Origin: Deltaproteobacteria bacterium
GTDB taxonomy: Bacteria; Desulfobacterota; Dissulfuribacteria; Dissulfuribacterales; QOAL01
Direction: 5' to 3'
Length of the DNA stretch: 43,766 nt
NCBI GenBank assembly: GCA_024275145.1
Contig: JAJRZR010000020.1
Coordinates: forward strand, 1-43,766
The position numbers and the translations under genes were made by a program. Of the stretch, positions 27,229 through 35,520 are shown piece by piece. The notes under the pieces are model-generated. The model searched no databases. It was not told the DNA's origin and was given only the letters and a program-made list of their open reading frames with translations. Position 1 is the first letter of the stretch, and the number at the start of each line of letters is the position of its first letter.

Positions 27229-28626
27229 TCAACCCAATCTACATGCATCAGAAACAGGTGCCTGCAATGCGGGCTGCCCAGTCGTTTCCAGGACCCCCAT
27301 CCAGAAGCGGCTCTTAAGATTGATATGCTTGCGTCTCATAACGGCTGAGGCGATGGGAATGTGAATATATCTGTCATTCCAAAGGCTTACCAACATGGCC
27401 GTCTTGCCAGCCATCGCGGCATGGACAGCGTTCTGGCCCAGGTTGCCACAATATAGACGATCATCCACATTGGCCGGGACACTGCGAATAATATAACTTG
27501 GATCTATGTATCGGACATATATTTCCATCCCTATTTCGCGAAAATGTCTCTTGAAGGTAGCCTTCAAGAAGGTACCAATGTCGCCAAGCTTCACATTGCC
27601 GGATGGATCTTTTTCCTCTTTATTACCCCTGACGTATTTCTGACCAGCTCCCTCGGCTACTACTATCACTGCGTGCCCCCTTGACTTGAGCCTGAGTTCT
27701 AACGCCCTCAAAAGGCCATATTCTCCTTCCAGGTCGAAATCGCATTCAGGGATAAGGCAGAAATTTACTTCCCGCAATGCCGCCGTGGCCGCTGCAGCGA
27801 TGAAGCCAGAATACCTTCCCATTAGTTTTACCAGGCCTATTCCATTCGGCGCCCCGGTAGCCTCGTTATGGGCACACCTTATGGCCTGGCATGCCATGTC
27901 AACTGCTGTGTCAAAGCCGAATGTCTTGGAGACCAGGTAGATGTCGTTATCAATGGTCTTGGGTACTGCCACCACTGAAATCTTCAGGCCACGTTTTTCT
28001 ATTTCATCGGCAATCTTGGCGCCAGCCCTGAATGTACCATCACCACCGATTATAAATAGAATAGATACATTCAAGCGCTCCAGCGCATCTACTATTCCAT
28101 CCACAGGCTGTGGCCCCCTAGATGACCCTAATATGGTCCCGCCATATTCATGGATCCTATTAACGGTTGATGGATTAAGCTCCGCCACAGGCAGACCATA
28201 CTCAGGCATGAATCCCCTCAACCCATAACGAATACCAATTATCGTTTTAACGCCGTAGCCATGATATAGAGTCATGACTATGGAGCGTATTACATCGTTA
28301 ATGCCGGGACAAAGCCCTCCACATGTGACTACTGCGCATTTCAGCTTGTTTGGGTCGAAGTAGATCCTTCGTCTAGGACCCGCCAGCTCAAATGAAAGAG
28401 GTTTTCTCTTCGAGGATTCTATTTTCTCGTAGGCCTTGCTGGAGACCCTGGCCAGGACCCGATCCGCGTCATTTACAAAACAACTGTAATCTTTCTGCAC
28501 AAGGGGAGAGGTAATAACGGGTCTGCCCAATGTGGGAATATCTCCACTAACGCCATCTAGTTCTATTTCATCTATGAGATCCAATCCGTTATTTTCAGGT
28601 GAAAAGGAACAACAATCTTGGGACAT
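27229..28626 (-). CDS. pfkA: 6-phosphofructokinase (long, plant/trypanosome-like clade)
   Basis: Phosphorylates fructose 6-phosphate to the 1,6-bisphosphate. The 465-aa product is longer than E. coli PfkA (320 aa), with an N-terminal extension of about 90 residues. The phosphoryl-donor motif is GGDGTFRAG, with Gly at the position equivalent to E. coli Gly104 that favours ATP. The catalytic motif is PKTIDNDI, with Lys at the position of E. coli Gly124. This Gly/Lys combination is known from ATP-dependent enzymes of plants and trypanosomes; PPi-dependent enzymes normally have Asp at the first site. ATP use is therefore predicted, not proven. MGRYSGF and the DPSYIIRS segment are also present. 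ATG 28626 has AGAGGAGG eight bases upstream; an in-frame TTG at 28674 is not needed. Confidence 0.9.
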   Translation of the reverse strand: MSQDCCSFSPENNGLDLIDEIELDGVSGDIPTLGRPVITSPLVQKDYSCFVNDADRVLARVSSKAYEKIESSKRKPLSFELAGPRRRIYFDPNKLKCAVVTCGGLCPGINDVIRSIVMTLYHGYGVKTIIGIRYGLRGFMPEYGLPVAELNPSTVNRIHEYGGTILGSSRGPQPVDGIVDALERLNVSILFIIGGDGTFRAGAKIADEIEKRGLKISVVAVPKTIDNDIYLVSKTFGFDTAVDMACQAIRCAHNEATGAPNGIGLVKLMGRYSGFIAAAATAALREVNFCLIPECDFDLEGEYGLLRALELRLKSRGHAVIVVAEGAGQKYVRGNKEEKDPSGNVKLGDIGTFLKATFKRHFREIGMEIYVRYIDPSYIIRSVPANVDDRLYCGNLGQNAVHAAMAGKTAMLVSLWNDRYIHIPIASAVMRRKHINLKSRFWMGVLETTGQPALQAPVSDACRLG

Positions 28627-29006
28627 AGGATTATCCTCCTCTAAGAGACGGCAATAGCCTTGATCAAAAGCCAATATTTAGCATGAAAGTAAGCATGATC
28701 GCTGAGGGTTTCTATATTTTTTTCGGGTCCTTGACGTTTCATGTGGATTTTAGGATGTGGGCTATACGATCGCGGCATCATCTAACCCTTCCGTGATCCC
28801 GGGAACATGAAGGCCTGGACAGGTTCCACGTCCATGCTACCGGCAGATTTTTGTAAAAGATCTGGATTGGCACCTAACAAGGACACGCTTGTAGGTTCAA
28901 TTCAAGTTTATTAGGGCTTGAATAACAGGAGAAACCCATGAGCATACTTAAAAGTTTATCCAAAAAATGTTGGAAATCAAACGATTCCGCATCACCTATT
29001 TTTCCT
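28627..29006. other. Gene-free stretch upstream of phosphofructokinase gene
   Basis: About 380 bp without a convincing ORF. It should contain the minus-strand promoter for the kinase gene. Nothing further was recognised. Confidence 0.5.
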
Positions 29007-29270
29007 TCAACCCAAATTATGTACTTCAAATGCTGAATAAATAGGAGTGCGTTAAAATTACAAGATCTTATAAGCAAATCAGCGTCCTCTTCGGTTCACC
29101 CAAAAGGTGCATCACCTTCTCATCAACGAAATCATCCAGCATTTGAAGCCGCAAGGGGGCATTTTGACGAATTTGCTGCGTGTCGGGCATTTGAAGTACA
29201 CAAGTAGGTCTTACGTGTCCTTCCGCCTTGCATTTTCGGCAAACTTACGAGCTGCATAATCCGGATTCAA
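29007..29270. repeat. MITE-like palindromic repeat, full copy B
   Basis: About 264 bp, aligned end to end with copy A at 2605-2874. Shared blocks include ATAAGCAAATCAGC, TTCGGTTCACCCAAAAGGTG and GAGCTGCATAATCCGG. The inner arms are TGTACTTCAAAT (near 29020-29031) and ATTTGAAGTACA (near 29190), where copy A has GTGCACTTCAA / TTGAAGTGCAC. A further pair is CTTCAAATGCTG / CAGCATTTGAAG. The outer termini are less perfect than in copy A (CAACCCAAATTATG against CATAATCCGGATT). Confidence 0.8.
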
Positions 29271-29827
29271 AGATTGGGACAAGGACTTTGGCTGAATGCC
29301 AAGCCACGTAAGACCGGCAGAAGCTATCCTCTTGTAAGGCCGCAAATACGCCATCGCAGTCGGTTCCATCGGGCTTAATAGCCGGAGCGCATATACGCTT
29401 CTCATCAGGCAGACGACAGGTTGAAGTGTATAACAAACCAATTTATCACGGTAATACTAGGAAAAAAATACCGCACCTGTTTTTTTGACAGGTTTGCCGC
29501 GGCATTTACCTTGGAAGATATGCACGGCAAGAATTTTCCCCGGCTGGTAACCCCTTTAAATGTAGGGTTTTTTTCGGTCCTCTCCTTTATGTCATCCCTG
29601 CCTGCTTCTTTGCGGCATACTACTTGCTGTGTAGACAGTATCGATAAGCCAATGGCCTTCGATGGGTAGGCCCAGCCCTTGTGGTGACCATTCTCCTCCA
29701 TCTTTCCCTGGGGAATTTGCCACCCCAGGATAAAAAATAGCCATTTAGTTCCCTCTTAGCCCATGAGAGTTGCCGCAAGGGCGGGATCTATCCATACATA
29801 AGTGCCTTGTTGAAGGAGATGTAGAAT
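29271..29827. other. Gene-free leader region of the flagellar operon
   Basis: About 560 bp between the MITE-like repeat and flgF. A 7-bp stem CCTGGGG (29707-29713) / CCCCAGG (29723-29729) lies 100 bp before flgF and is followed by ATAAAAAATAG. Short ORFs on both strands (for example 29421-29669 plus) have no recognisable domain. I searched for sigma-54 and sigma-28 promoter patterns and saw none I would defend. Confidence 0.5.
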
Positions 29828-30586
29828 ATGGAAATAAACAATTTTCAGGGGCTTCATCCCTACAGTAGGTTGGGTCACATGGAGGCACTGGAGGGGGCGG
29901 TTATCCTGGAACGAAAGCTTGACCTGATCGCCAACAATATGGCCAACATCGACACCGTGGGATTTAAGAAACAGGGGATCACCTTTGAGGAATATCTCTT
30001 GCCCCAGGTGGACGATACCAAACGTACCTCCAAGGGAGAGCTGGAGTGGACGAACTTCTCCCCGGGCAATCTTCGTGTAACCGGCAATCCTTTGGATTTC
30101 GCCATAGAGGGCAAGGGTTTTTTCGTGATAGATACCCCTGACGGAAGAAGGTATACGCGGGCTGGCAATTTTACATTGGACTCCCAAAATCAACTGGTCA
30201 CACAGGAAGGATATCCTGTGCTCGGCAATGGGGCGCCGATCGTCCTGGAGGATACTACCGGTAAAGGCCTGTGGCTTAGTGGCGACGGCAGATTCTTTGT
30301 GGACGGTACCCAGACAGGTGCGATCGATGTGGTTTCATTCGACAATCCCCAGGCATTGAAATGTATGGGCGGCAATCTGTTCTCCGCTACCCAGGGGGCA
30401 GGGGCGGCAACCCCTGTTGATGCCAGGGTCAAACAGGGTTACCTGGAGGATTCAAACGTCAATCCGTTGGAGACGATGATCCAGTTGATAGATGTCTATA
30501 GGGCGTATGAAGTTCAGCAAAAGGCCCTTCAGACCGTGGATCAGATGGACAATCAAGCGGCTGGTGAGCTCGGCAAGCCTTCATAA
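29828..30586 (+). CDS. flgF: Flagellar basal-body rod protein FlgF
   Basis: Proximal/distal rod junction protein, 252 aa, exported by the flagellar type III system. The N-terminal rod motif is IANNMANIDTVGFKKQ, the central part has DFAIEGKGFFVI and RYTRAGNFTLD, and the C-terminal helix has NPLETMIQLIDVYRAYE. An unusual extra 20 residues precede the motif. AAGGAG (29813-29818) is 9 bp before the ATG. First gene of the flagellar operon; flgG follows after a dispersed repeat. Confidence 0.94.
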   Translation: MEINNFQGLHPYSRLGHMEALEGAVILERKLDLIANNMANIDTVGFKKQGITFEEYLLPQVDDTKRTSKGELEWTNFSPGNLRVTGNPLDFAIEGKGFFVIDTPDGRRYTRAGNFTLDSQNQLVTQEGYPVLGNGAPIVLEDTTGKGLWLSGDGRFFVDGTQTGAIDVVSFDNPQALKCMGGNLFSATQGAGAATPVDARVKQGYLEDSNVNPLETMIQLIDVYRAYEVQQKALQTVDQMDNQAAGELGKPS

Positions 30587-30588
30587 TG

Positions 30589-30676
30589 TCACATGCGGTT
30601 TTGTACGCCTGAACCCGCTCCTTCAGGGCATGAAGATATGGCTAAGGGGCAGGGTGTATTTTCGTTATAAAATAAA
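30589..30676 (+). repeat. Dispersed intergenic repeat, copy between flgF and flgG
   Basis: Begins TCACATGCGGTTTTGTACGC, contains an inner stem CCTGA...TCAGG, and ends GGGGCAGGGTGTATTTTCGT. It fills nearly the whole gap between flgF and flgG, ending 26 bp before the flgG start and 5 bp before its AGGAGG. Confidence 0.65.
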
Positions 30677-30702
30677 GCAACATCCAGGAGGAAGATTCCA
30701 AA

Positions 30703-31485
30703 ATGATGAGAGCACTGTGGTCCAGCGCATCCGGCATGAACAGTATGCAACTAAACATGGATGTCATATCCAATAATCTGGCCAATACCAATACCCTTGG
30801 ATTCAAACGCAGCAGGGCAGATTTTGAGGATTTGTTGTATCAGACTGTGAGAATGGCCGGTACGGAAAACGCAGATGGTACCCAGGTCCCCACGGGAATG
30901 CAGATAGGCATGGGCTCGCGCCCCACAGCGGTCCAGAAGATATTTACACAGGGGGACTACGAAAACACAGGTAATGAGCTTGACTGGGCCATAGAGGGAC
31001 GGGGATTTTTCAAGGTTGTCAGCAATGGAGAAGAGCTCTATACCCGTGCCGGTGCATTCAAGCTTGACAAGGACGGCTATATTGTAACGTCCAACGGTGA
31101 CAGGTTGCAGCCGGAGTTTGCCGTTCCTTCTGGCACCACCAAAATCACCATCGATAGCTATGGCCTTCTAGTGGCCTCAGACGGCAGCGGCACCCCGCTA
31201 GCCTCCACTCAACTCACCATCTTTGATTTTGCCAATCCTGCTGGTCTGAACAGCATCGGGCGCAACCTTTATAGGCCGACCCAGGCCTCAGGGGATCCTG
31301 TAGAGGGAAACCCGGGCACAGAGGAGTTTGGGACCATAAGCCAGGGCTTCCTTGAGCAATCAAATGTGGACGTGGTGAAGGAAATGATCGACATGATTGT
31401 GACCCAAAGGGCCTATGAGCTGAATTCGAAAACCGTCCAGACCTCGGATGAAATGCTCGGGATCGCAAGCAACCTCAAGAGATAA
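30703..31485 (+). CDS. flgG: Flagellar distal rod protein FlgG
   Basis: Builds the distal rod of the basal body; 260 aa, normal length. It has SNNLANTNTLGFKRSRADF at the N-terminus, WAIEGRGFFKV and YTRAGAFKLDKDG in the centre, and QSNVDVVKEMIDMIVTQRAY at the C-terminus. AGGAGG lies 12 bp upstream of ATG 30703 (a second ATG follows at once). Followed by flgA. Confidence 0.96.
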   Translation: MMRALWSSASGMNSMQLNMDVISNNLANTNTLGFKRSRADFEDLLYQTVRMAGTENADGTQVPTGMQIGMGSRPTAVQKIFTQGDYENTGNELDWAIEGRGFFKVVSNGEELYTRAGAFKLDKDGYIVTSNGDRLQPEFAVPSGTTKITIDSYGLLVASDGSGTPLASTQLTIFDFANPAGLNSIGRNLYRPTQASGDPVEGNPGTEEFGTISQGFLEQSNVDVVKEMIDMIVTQRAYELNSKTVQTSDEMLGIASNLKR

Positions 31486-31686
31486 ACCAGTGCCATGTTC
31501 AAGATACCGTCTGAATACTCTATAGGGGGGGTGTTCATATCAACCTCCTGCATGGCCAGTATCCCTGGCGCCATCACATCAAGGGAGATGAAAACAAAGT
31601 CCATGCCCCGGGCAGTATCCCGTGAATGCTTGCAAGGGCATGAGTGCCTTGCAAGGGCTGGCCGCTTAAACAGAGGGACCAGGTAT

Positions 31687-32421
31687 ATGACATTGGTATT
31701 GTTGGCCATACTGTTGGCCATCATTGCCTGTTGGCCCGCTTATGCGACCTATGTACCGGGTGAAAGGGCTGGTATGCAGGTTGTTACGATCAGGGAGCTT
31801 GCCCCTGTTTTCGAGAAGGCTGTAAGGGAAAATGCACCATGGCCTGCCCAGGACATGAAGATCACGGACCTCAGGGCCTATCCCTCAAGGATTCGAATGC
31901 CAAAGGGAAGGCTTACCTTCGAGATCGAGGCATCACCGAGCTCTAAGTTCCTTGGCAGGACATCATGCCTGATAACGATTTCGTCAGGGGAAGGTATGCA
32001 GAGAAGGGTCAGGGTATGCGGCTGGATAGAGGTGTACAGGCAGGTCTTATGCGCTACCCGACCCATGAGAAAGGGGGATATCGTCTCGCTCGACAATGTA
32101 AGCCTGGTTAGACGTCCCTTGTCACGTCTCAGAGGCCAGGCGATTGGCAACATAAAAGAGGCCTACGGGCTTGCCCTCAAGCGTTCCATCAGGGCTGGTC
32201 AGATATTGACCGTCAAAATGTTGACTCGTCCATTGGTGGTCAAGCGGGGGACCCGGGTGACTATAAAGGCCGAATCTGCCCATATCCTTGTAAGAACACC
32301 TGGCAAGATTCAACAGGCAGGAGCAATAGGCGACTATGTCAAGGTGCTGAATATCATGAGCCACAGGGAGGTAGTCGCCAAGGTTCTGGATAGTAAAACG
32401 GTGGCGGTCAATTTGAATTAA
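31687..32421 (+). CDS. flgA: Flagellar P-ring assembly chaperone FlgA
   Basis: Periplasmic chaperone for FlgI during P-ring assembly. From ATG 31687 the product is 244 aa, with a signal peptide (MTLVLLAILLAIIACWPAYA) and GAGGG upstream. The C-terminal SAF-like part shows VLCATRPMRKGDIVSLDNV, LKRSIRAGQIL and GDYVKVLNIMSHREVVAKV, standard for FlgA. The frame is open to 31495 and could give a 308-aa form, but the added part would bury the signal peptide. An 11-bp direct repeat CTTGCAAGGGC sits upstream within that extension. Confidence 0.9.
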   Translation: MTLVLLAILLAIIACWPAYATYVPGERAGMQVVTIRELAPVFEKAVRENAPWPAQDMKITDLRAYPSRIRMPKGRLTFEIEASPSSKFLGRTSCLITISSGEGMQRRVRVCGWIEVYRQVLCATRPMRKGDIVSLDNVSLVRRPLSRLRGQAIGNIKEAYGLALKRSIRAGQILTVKMLTRPLVVKRGTRVTIKAESAHILVRTPGKIQQAGAIGDYVKVLNIMSHREVVAKVLDSKTVAVNLN

Positions 32422-32437
32422 CAGTGGGAGGAAGAAC

Positions 32438-33157
32438 ATGAAACGGTTTGGATGGCTTGTCCTGATTGCCATGGGAACAGGATGTCTGCTGGCGGCCTGT
32501 ACACCGCATCCGACACCACCTCAAGCCGTGGCCCCGACAACACTTAGGCAGATTTCCCAACCTTCCTATAATAGGGCAGAGGGCTCGCTTTTCAGTCCAG
32601 GATGCCAGACGAGCCTGGTTGAGGATTTCCGTGCAAGGCATGTGGGCGATGTGGTTACCATCCTGATCGAGGAGAACGTAAAAGGTTCAAAGAACGTAAA
32701 AACCCAGACACAGAGAAAATCCGAGATGAACATAGGCCTTTCCGGGATTTTTGGGCTTGATTTTGAAAAGCGTATGAACCCCCGCTACGAAAAATCACCT
32801 GGGAAGACAGTTAACGCAGCCAAGGCCCTTGGTGGGACGACAACGGATAAATTTGACGGCAGCGGGAAGACATCCAGGGATGCATCGCTTACCGGCACAA
32901 TATCCGCAAGGATCACCCGGATACTTCCTGGTGGGAACCTTTTGATCGAAGGCAGCAGGGAGTTGAGGATCAACAACGAGACGCAGTACCTGACTATTTC
33001 CGGTATCATCAGGCCGCAGGATATTTCCCCAGACAATACGGTTTCATCCACTAGGCTTGCCGATGCGAGGATAGGCTATACCGGTGGCGGGGTCCTATCG
33101 GAAAAGCAGAGCCCGGCCTGGTTTGCGAGGATCCTGGGGCTCATGGCCCTTTTCTAG
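32438..33157 (+). CDS. flgH: Flagellar L-ring lipoprotein FlgH
   Basis: Forms the outer-membrane L ring. The 239-aa product has a signal peptide with lipobox LLAAC (Cys 21), a short proline-rich stretch, then DFRARHVGDVVTILIEENVK and the C-terminal INNETQYLTISGIIRPQDIS typical of FlgH. GGGAGG precedes the ATG by 7 bp. Together with FlgI it confirms a Gram-negative envelope. Confidence 0.95.
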   Translation: MKRFGWLVLIAMGTGCLLAACTPHPTPPQAVAPTTLRQISQPSYNRAEGSLFSPGCQTSLVEDFRARHVGDVVTILIEENVKGSKNVKTQTQRKSEMNIGLSGIFGLDFEKRMNPRYEKSPGKTVNAAKALGGTTTDKFDGSGKTSRDASLTGTISARITRILPGGNLLIEGSRELRINNETQYLTISGIIRPQDISPDNTVSSTRLADARIGYTGGGVLSEKQSPAWFARILGLMALF

Positions 33158-33297
33158 GAGATCGGGCTCTAAGTCTCGCACGGCAAGATGGCCAAAATAA
33201 ATTCTATTTCGTCTCATTGCCTGGCCTCTTTTTTGCTTTTTCCTGATAAGAAAGATTGATTTTACAAAAAGATCTTCGAAAACTGGCAATCAAGGCC

Positions 33298-34458
33298 ATG
33301 TCAAACCACAGAAAATGCACTACATACCAACCGGTCGGAAAAATGATCCTGGTCATTTTCGAGATATGGGTCATTTTTTCCCTGGCGTTGTTGCCAATAG
33401 GCGGTCTCGGTCGGGTGTCGGCGGCTAGGATAAAGGATATCGCTACTGTCCAGGGTATGCGAATAAATCAACTGGTTGGTTATGGCTTGGTTGTAGGGCT
33501 AAACGGATCGGGTGATGGTACCCAGGCGCAATTCACCACCCAGTCCATCGTCAATATGATGGAGCGGATGGGCATTAATGTAGACCCTAAGCAGGTGAAG
33601 GTTAAAAATGTTGCCGGCGTAATGGTAACCGCCAAGCTTGGGCCGTTTGCCAAGATAGGACAAAGGATAGACGTGGTGGTCTCTTCAATGGGCGATGCCA
33701 AGAGTCTCCAGGGAGGAACCCTGCTGCTTACACCGCTCAAGGGGGTCGATGGCAAGGTCTATGCCCTCGCTCAGGGGCCGCTAAGCATCGGTGGCTTCGC
33801 TGTGGAGGGGGCTTCCGGGACAGGTGTCCAGAAAAATCATCCAACCGTAGGCCGGATCCCTAACGGGGCAACAGTGGAACAGGAAATCCCTTTCAACCTT
33901 AACGATAAATCTAAAATAAGTATAAGTCTGAACAGCCCGGATTTCACCACGGTCACCAGGATAACCGAGGCTATAAACGACACACTCGGCGCTGATCTTG
34001 CCCGTCCTGTCGATGCGGAAACAGTGAGCCTAACAGTACCACCGGAATATGAAGGTAATGCGGTAGGGCTTATGGCCGCCATTGAAAACCTGGAGATAGA
34101 TCCTGATACCAGGGCAAAGGTGGTATTGGATGAGCGTACCGGGACGGTAGTAATGGGAGACCAGGTGCGGGTATCAAGGGTGGCTATAGCCCATGGGAAT
34201 CTGAGTATACAGATCAAGGAAACACCACAGGTTTCCCAGCCCCAGCCATTTGGCCAGGGGCAGACGGTAGTTACTCCCCAGACCGAGATAAATGCCAAGG
34301 AGCAAGGCGGCAAGCTGGTTGTCTTGAGATCTGGAACAACCATAGGAGAACTTGTAAGGGCATTGAACGCCGTGGGGGTTACCCCGAGGGATTTGATTTC
34401 CATCCTACAATCGGTCAAGGCTGCCGGTGCCCTGCAGGCAGACCTGGAAATAATCTAG
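33298..34458 (+). CDS. flgI: Flagellar P-ring protein FlgI
   Basis: Forms the periplasmic P ring around the rod. From ATG 33298 the product is 386 aa; a signal peptide is visible after a basic start (MILVIFEIWVIFSLALL then RVSAARIKD). Family blocks: IATVQGMRINQLVGYGLVVG, LNGSGDGTQAQFT, GVQKNHPTVGRIPNGATVE and VVLRSGTTIGELVRALNAVG. TTG 33256 and ATG 33343 are alternative starts; 33298 keeps positive charge before the hydrophobic core. FlgA, upstream, is its chaperone. Confidence 0.93.
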   Translation: MSNHRKCTTYQPVGKMILVIFEIWVIFSLALLPIGGLGRVSAARIKDIATVQGMRINQLVGYGLVVGLNGSGDGTQAQFTTQSIVNMMERMGINVDPKQVKVKNVAGVMVTAKLGPFAKIGQRIDVVVSSMGDAKSLQGGTLLLTPLKGVDGKVYALAQGPLSIGGFAVEGASGTGVQKNHPTVGRIPNGATVEQEIPFNLNDKSKISISLNSPDFTTVTRITEAINDTLGADLARPVDAETVSLTVPPEYEGNAVGLMAAIENLEIDPDTRAKVVLDERTGTVVMGDQVRVSRVAIAHGNLSIQIKETPQVSQPQPFGQGQTVVTPQTEINAKEQGGKLVVLRSGTTIGELVRALNAVGVTPRDLISILQSVKAAGALQADLEII

Positions 34459-34550
34459 TTTTATGCGGCCTGTGTAACCTTTTAGGCCACGCTATTGGGT
34501 ATGAAAGCGTGGCCCGGGGGCAGGGTGTATTTTTTGCGGTAAAAGGCGGT
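34459..34550 (+). repeat. Dispersed intergenic repeat, copy between flgI and flgJ
   Basis: Reads TTTATGCGGCCTGTGTAACC at the start and GGGGGCAGGGTGTATTTTTT then GCGGTAAAA at the end. The variable centre is a strong hairpin: GGCCACGCT (34485-34493) with AGCGTGGCC (34506-34514), 9 bp perfect. It fills the gap between flgI and flgJ. Confidence 0.7.
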
Positions 34551-34558
34551 ACAAAATT

Positions 34559-34882
34559 ATGGAACCCTTGTCACTGATTCCTGCTCACTTACTCATCAAT
34601 GGAACCTGGGAACACGATTTCCAGGACGGACTAAAGACCGGCAAGAAGGATGAGGATCTAAGAAAGGCATGTGCCGGTTTTGAGGCCGTATTCCTCAACA
34701 AGCTGTTACAATCCATGCGCCGCACGGTACCTGAAAGCGGCCTCCTGGATGGAGGCCTGCAAGAGGATATATACAGGGGCATGTTCGATGAAAGGCTCGC
34801 CCAGGCAATGGCCCAGAGGGGGATTGGTATCGGTGACATGCTTTACAGGCAATTGAGCGCCCAAAACAAGGAAAAGGGATAG
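34559..34882 (+). CDS. flgJ: Rod-binding protein FlgJ (N-terminal domain only)
   Basis: Rod-scaffold protein of 107 aa. It has the rod-binding core CAGFEAVFLNKLLQSMRRTV and MFDERLAQAMAQRGIGIGDM. The peptidoglycan-hydrolase domain found in enterobacterial FlgJ (about 313 aa) is absent, as in many non-enteric bacteria, so another enzyme must open the wall. No strong ribosome-binding site is seen right before the ATG. Its stop overlaps or touches the start of the FlgN-like gene. Confidence 0.88.
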   Translation: MEPLSLIPAHLLINGTWEHDFQDGLKTGKKDEDLRKACAGFEAVFLNKLLQSMRRTVPESGLLDGGLQEDIYRGMFDERLAQAMAQRGIGIGDMLYRQLSAQNKEKG

Positions 34883-34884
34883 TG

Positions 34885-35520
34885 ATGACAGGTATCCACC
34901 CACAGGATCTGGCGGCAAGGCATCTTGGTCCCATGCCCAGGGAATTCTGGAGACTATGTGATCAGATACTCAAGGCATGGCAGCAATTAAACTGCATCCT
35001 TGATAGGGAGAGGCAGATTTTGTTGTCCAGGGACCTTGGATCCCTATGGACCATCATCGGTTCCAAGGATGCATTGGCAGAAAGGATTCAATGCCTTGAG
35101 TCGGATCTTGATTCCTTGGCCAGGCGAATACTCACGAATCAAGGGACCAGTGGCACACCCTCTACGGTTGCGCTGGGGCAGATTCTGCATCCAGGCGAGG
35201 CGGATAGATTCATACGTTGGAAAACAAGGCTGGAGCTTGCCAGGGCCCAGGCACAACGGACCAACAAGGCAACCCTGGAATGGATCACCCAGGAGATGGA
35301 TCTTGGGAGACAGCTTATCGGGATCCTGTGCGGCAGAGGGCATGCAATCGACATAACCTATACCAGGCCTGGTGATAACGGAAGGGGCGACAGCGCCAGG
35401 ATGAAAGCACGGCAGGACATACCAGGTGCCAATGCCCCGTGCGGGGTGGATTTCTTAAGACAGGGGGTTTCCTCGTATCGGGCCAATCAACTCCATGGGA
35501 AAAGGGATGGTGATATTTAA
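34885..35520 (+). CDS. flgN: FlgN-like flagellar export chaperone
   Basis: 211-aa mostly helical cytoplasmic protein, probably the export chaperone for the hook-junction proteins FlgK and FlgL encoded next. The pattern LDRERQILLSRDLGSLWTI with a following coiled-coil segment (SKDALAERIQCLESDLDSLA) fits FlgN. The C-terminal 60 residues are polar and unusual. The assignment leans on position between flgJ and flgK. ATG 34885 follows AAGGG; GTG 34882 overlaps the flgJ stop. Its TAA shares its last A with the flgK ATG, which implies coupling. Confidence 0.65.
   Translation: MTGIHPQDLAARHLGPMPREFWRLCDQILKAWQQLNCILDRERQILLSRDLGSLWTIIGSKDALAERIQCLESDLDSLARRILTNQGTSGTPSTVALGQILHPGEADRFIRWKTRLELARAQAQRTNKATLEWITQEMDLGRQLIGILCGRGHAIDITYTRPGDNGRGDSARMKARQDIPGANAPCGVDFLRQGVSSYRANQLHGKRDGDI

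Noticed and set aside
29211-29441. 76-aa minus-strand ORF ending in PDYAARKFAENARRKDT
   Set aside because: Its C-terminal part is the translated end of the MITE-like repeat (a similar string appears at copy A), so it is a chance reading frame.
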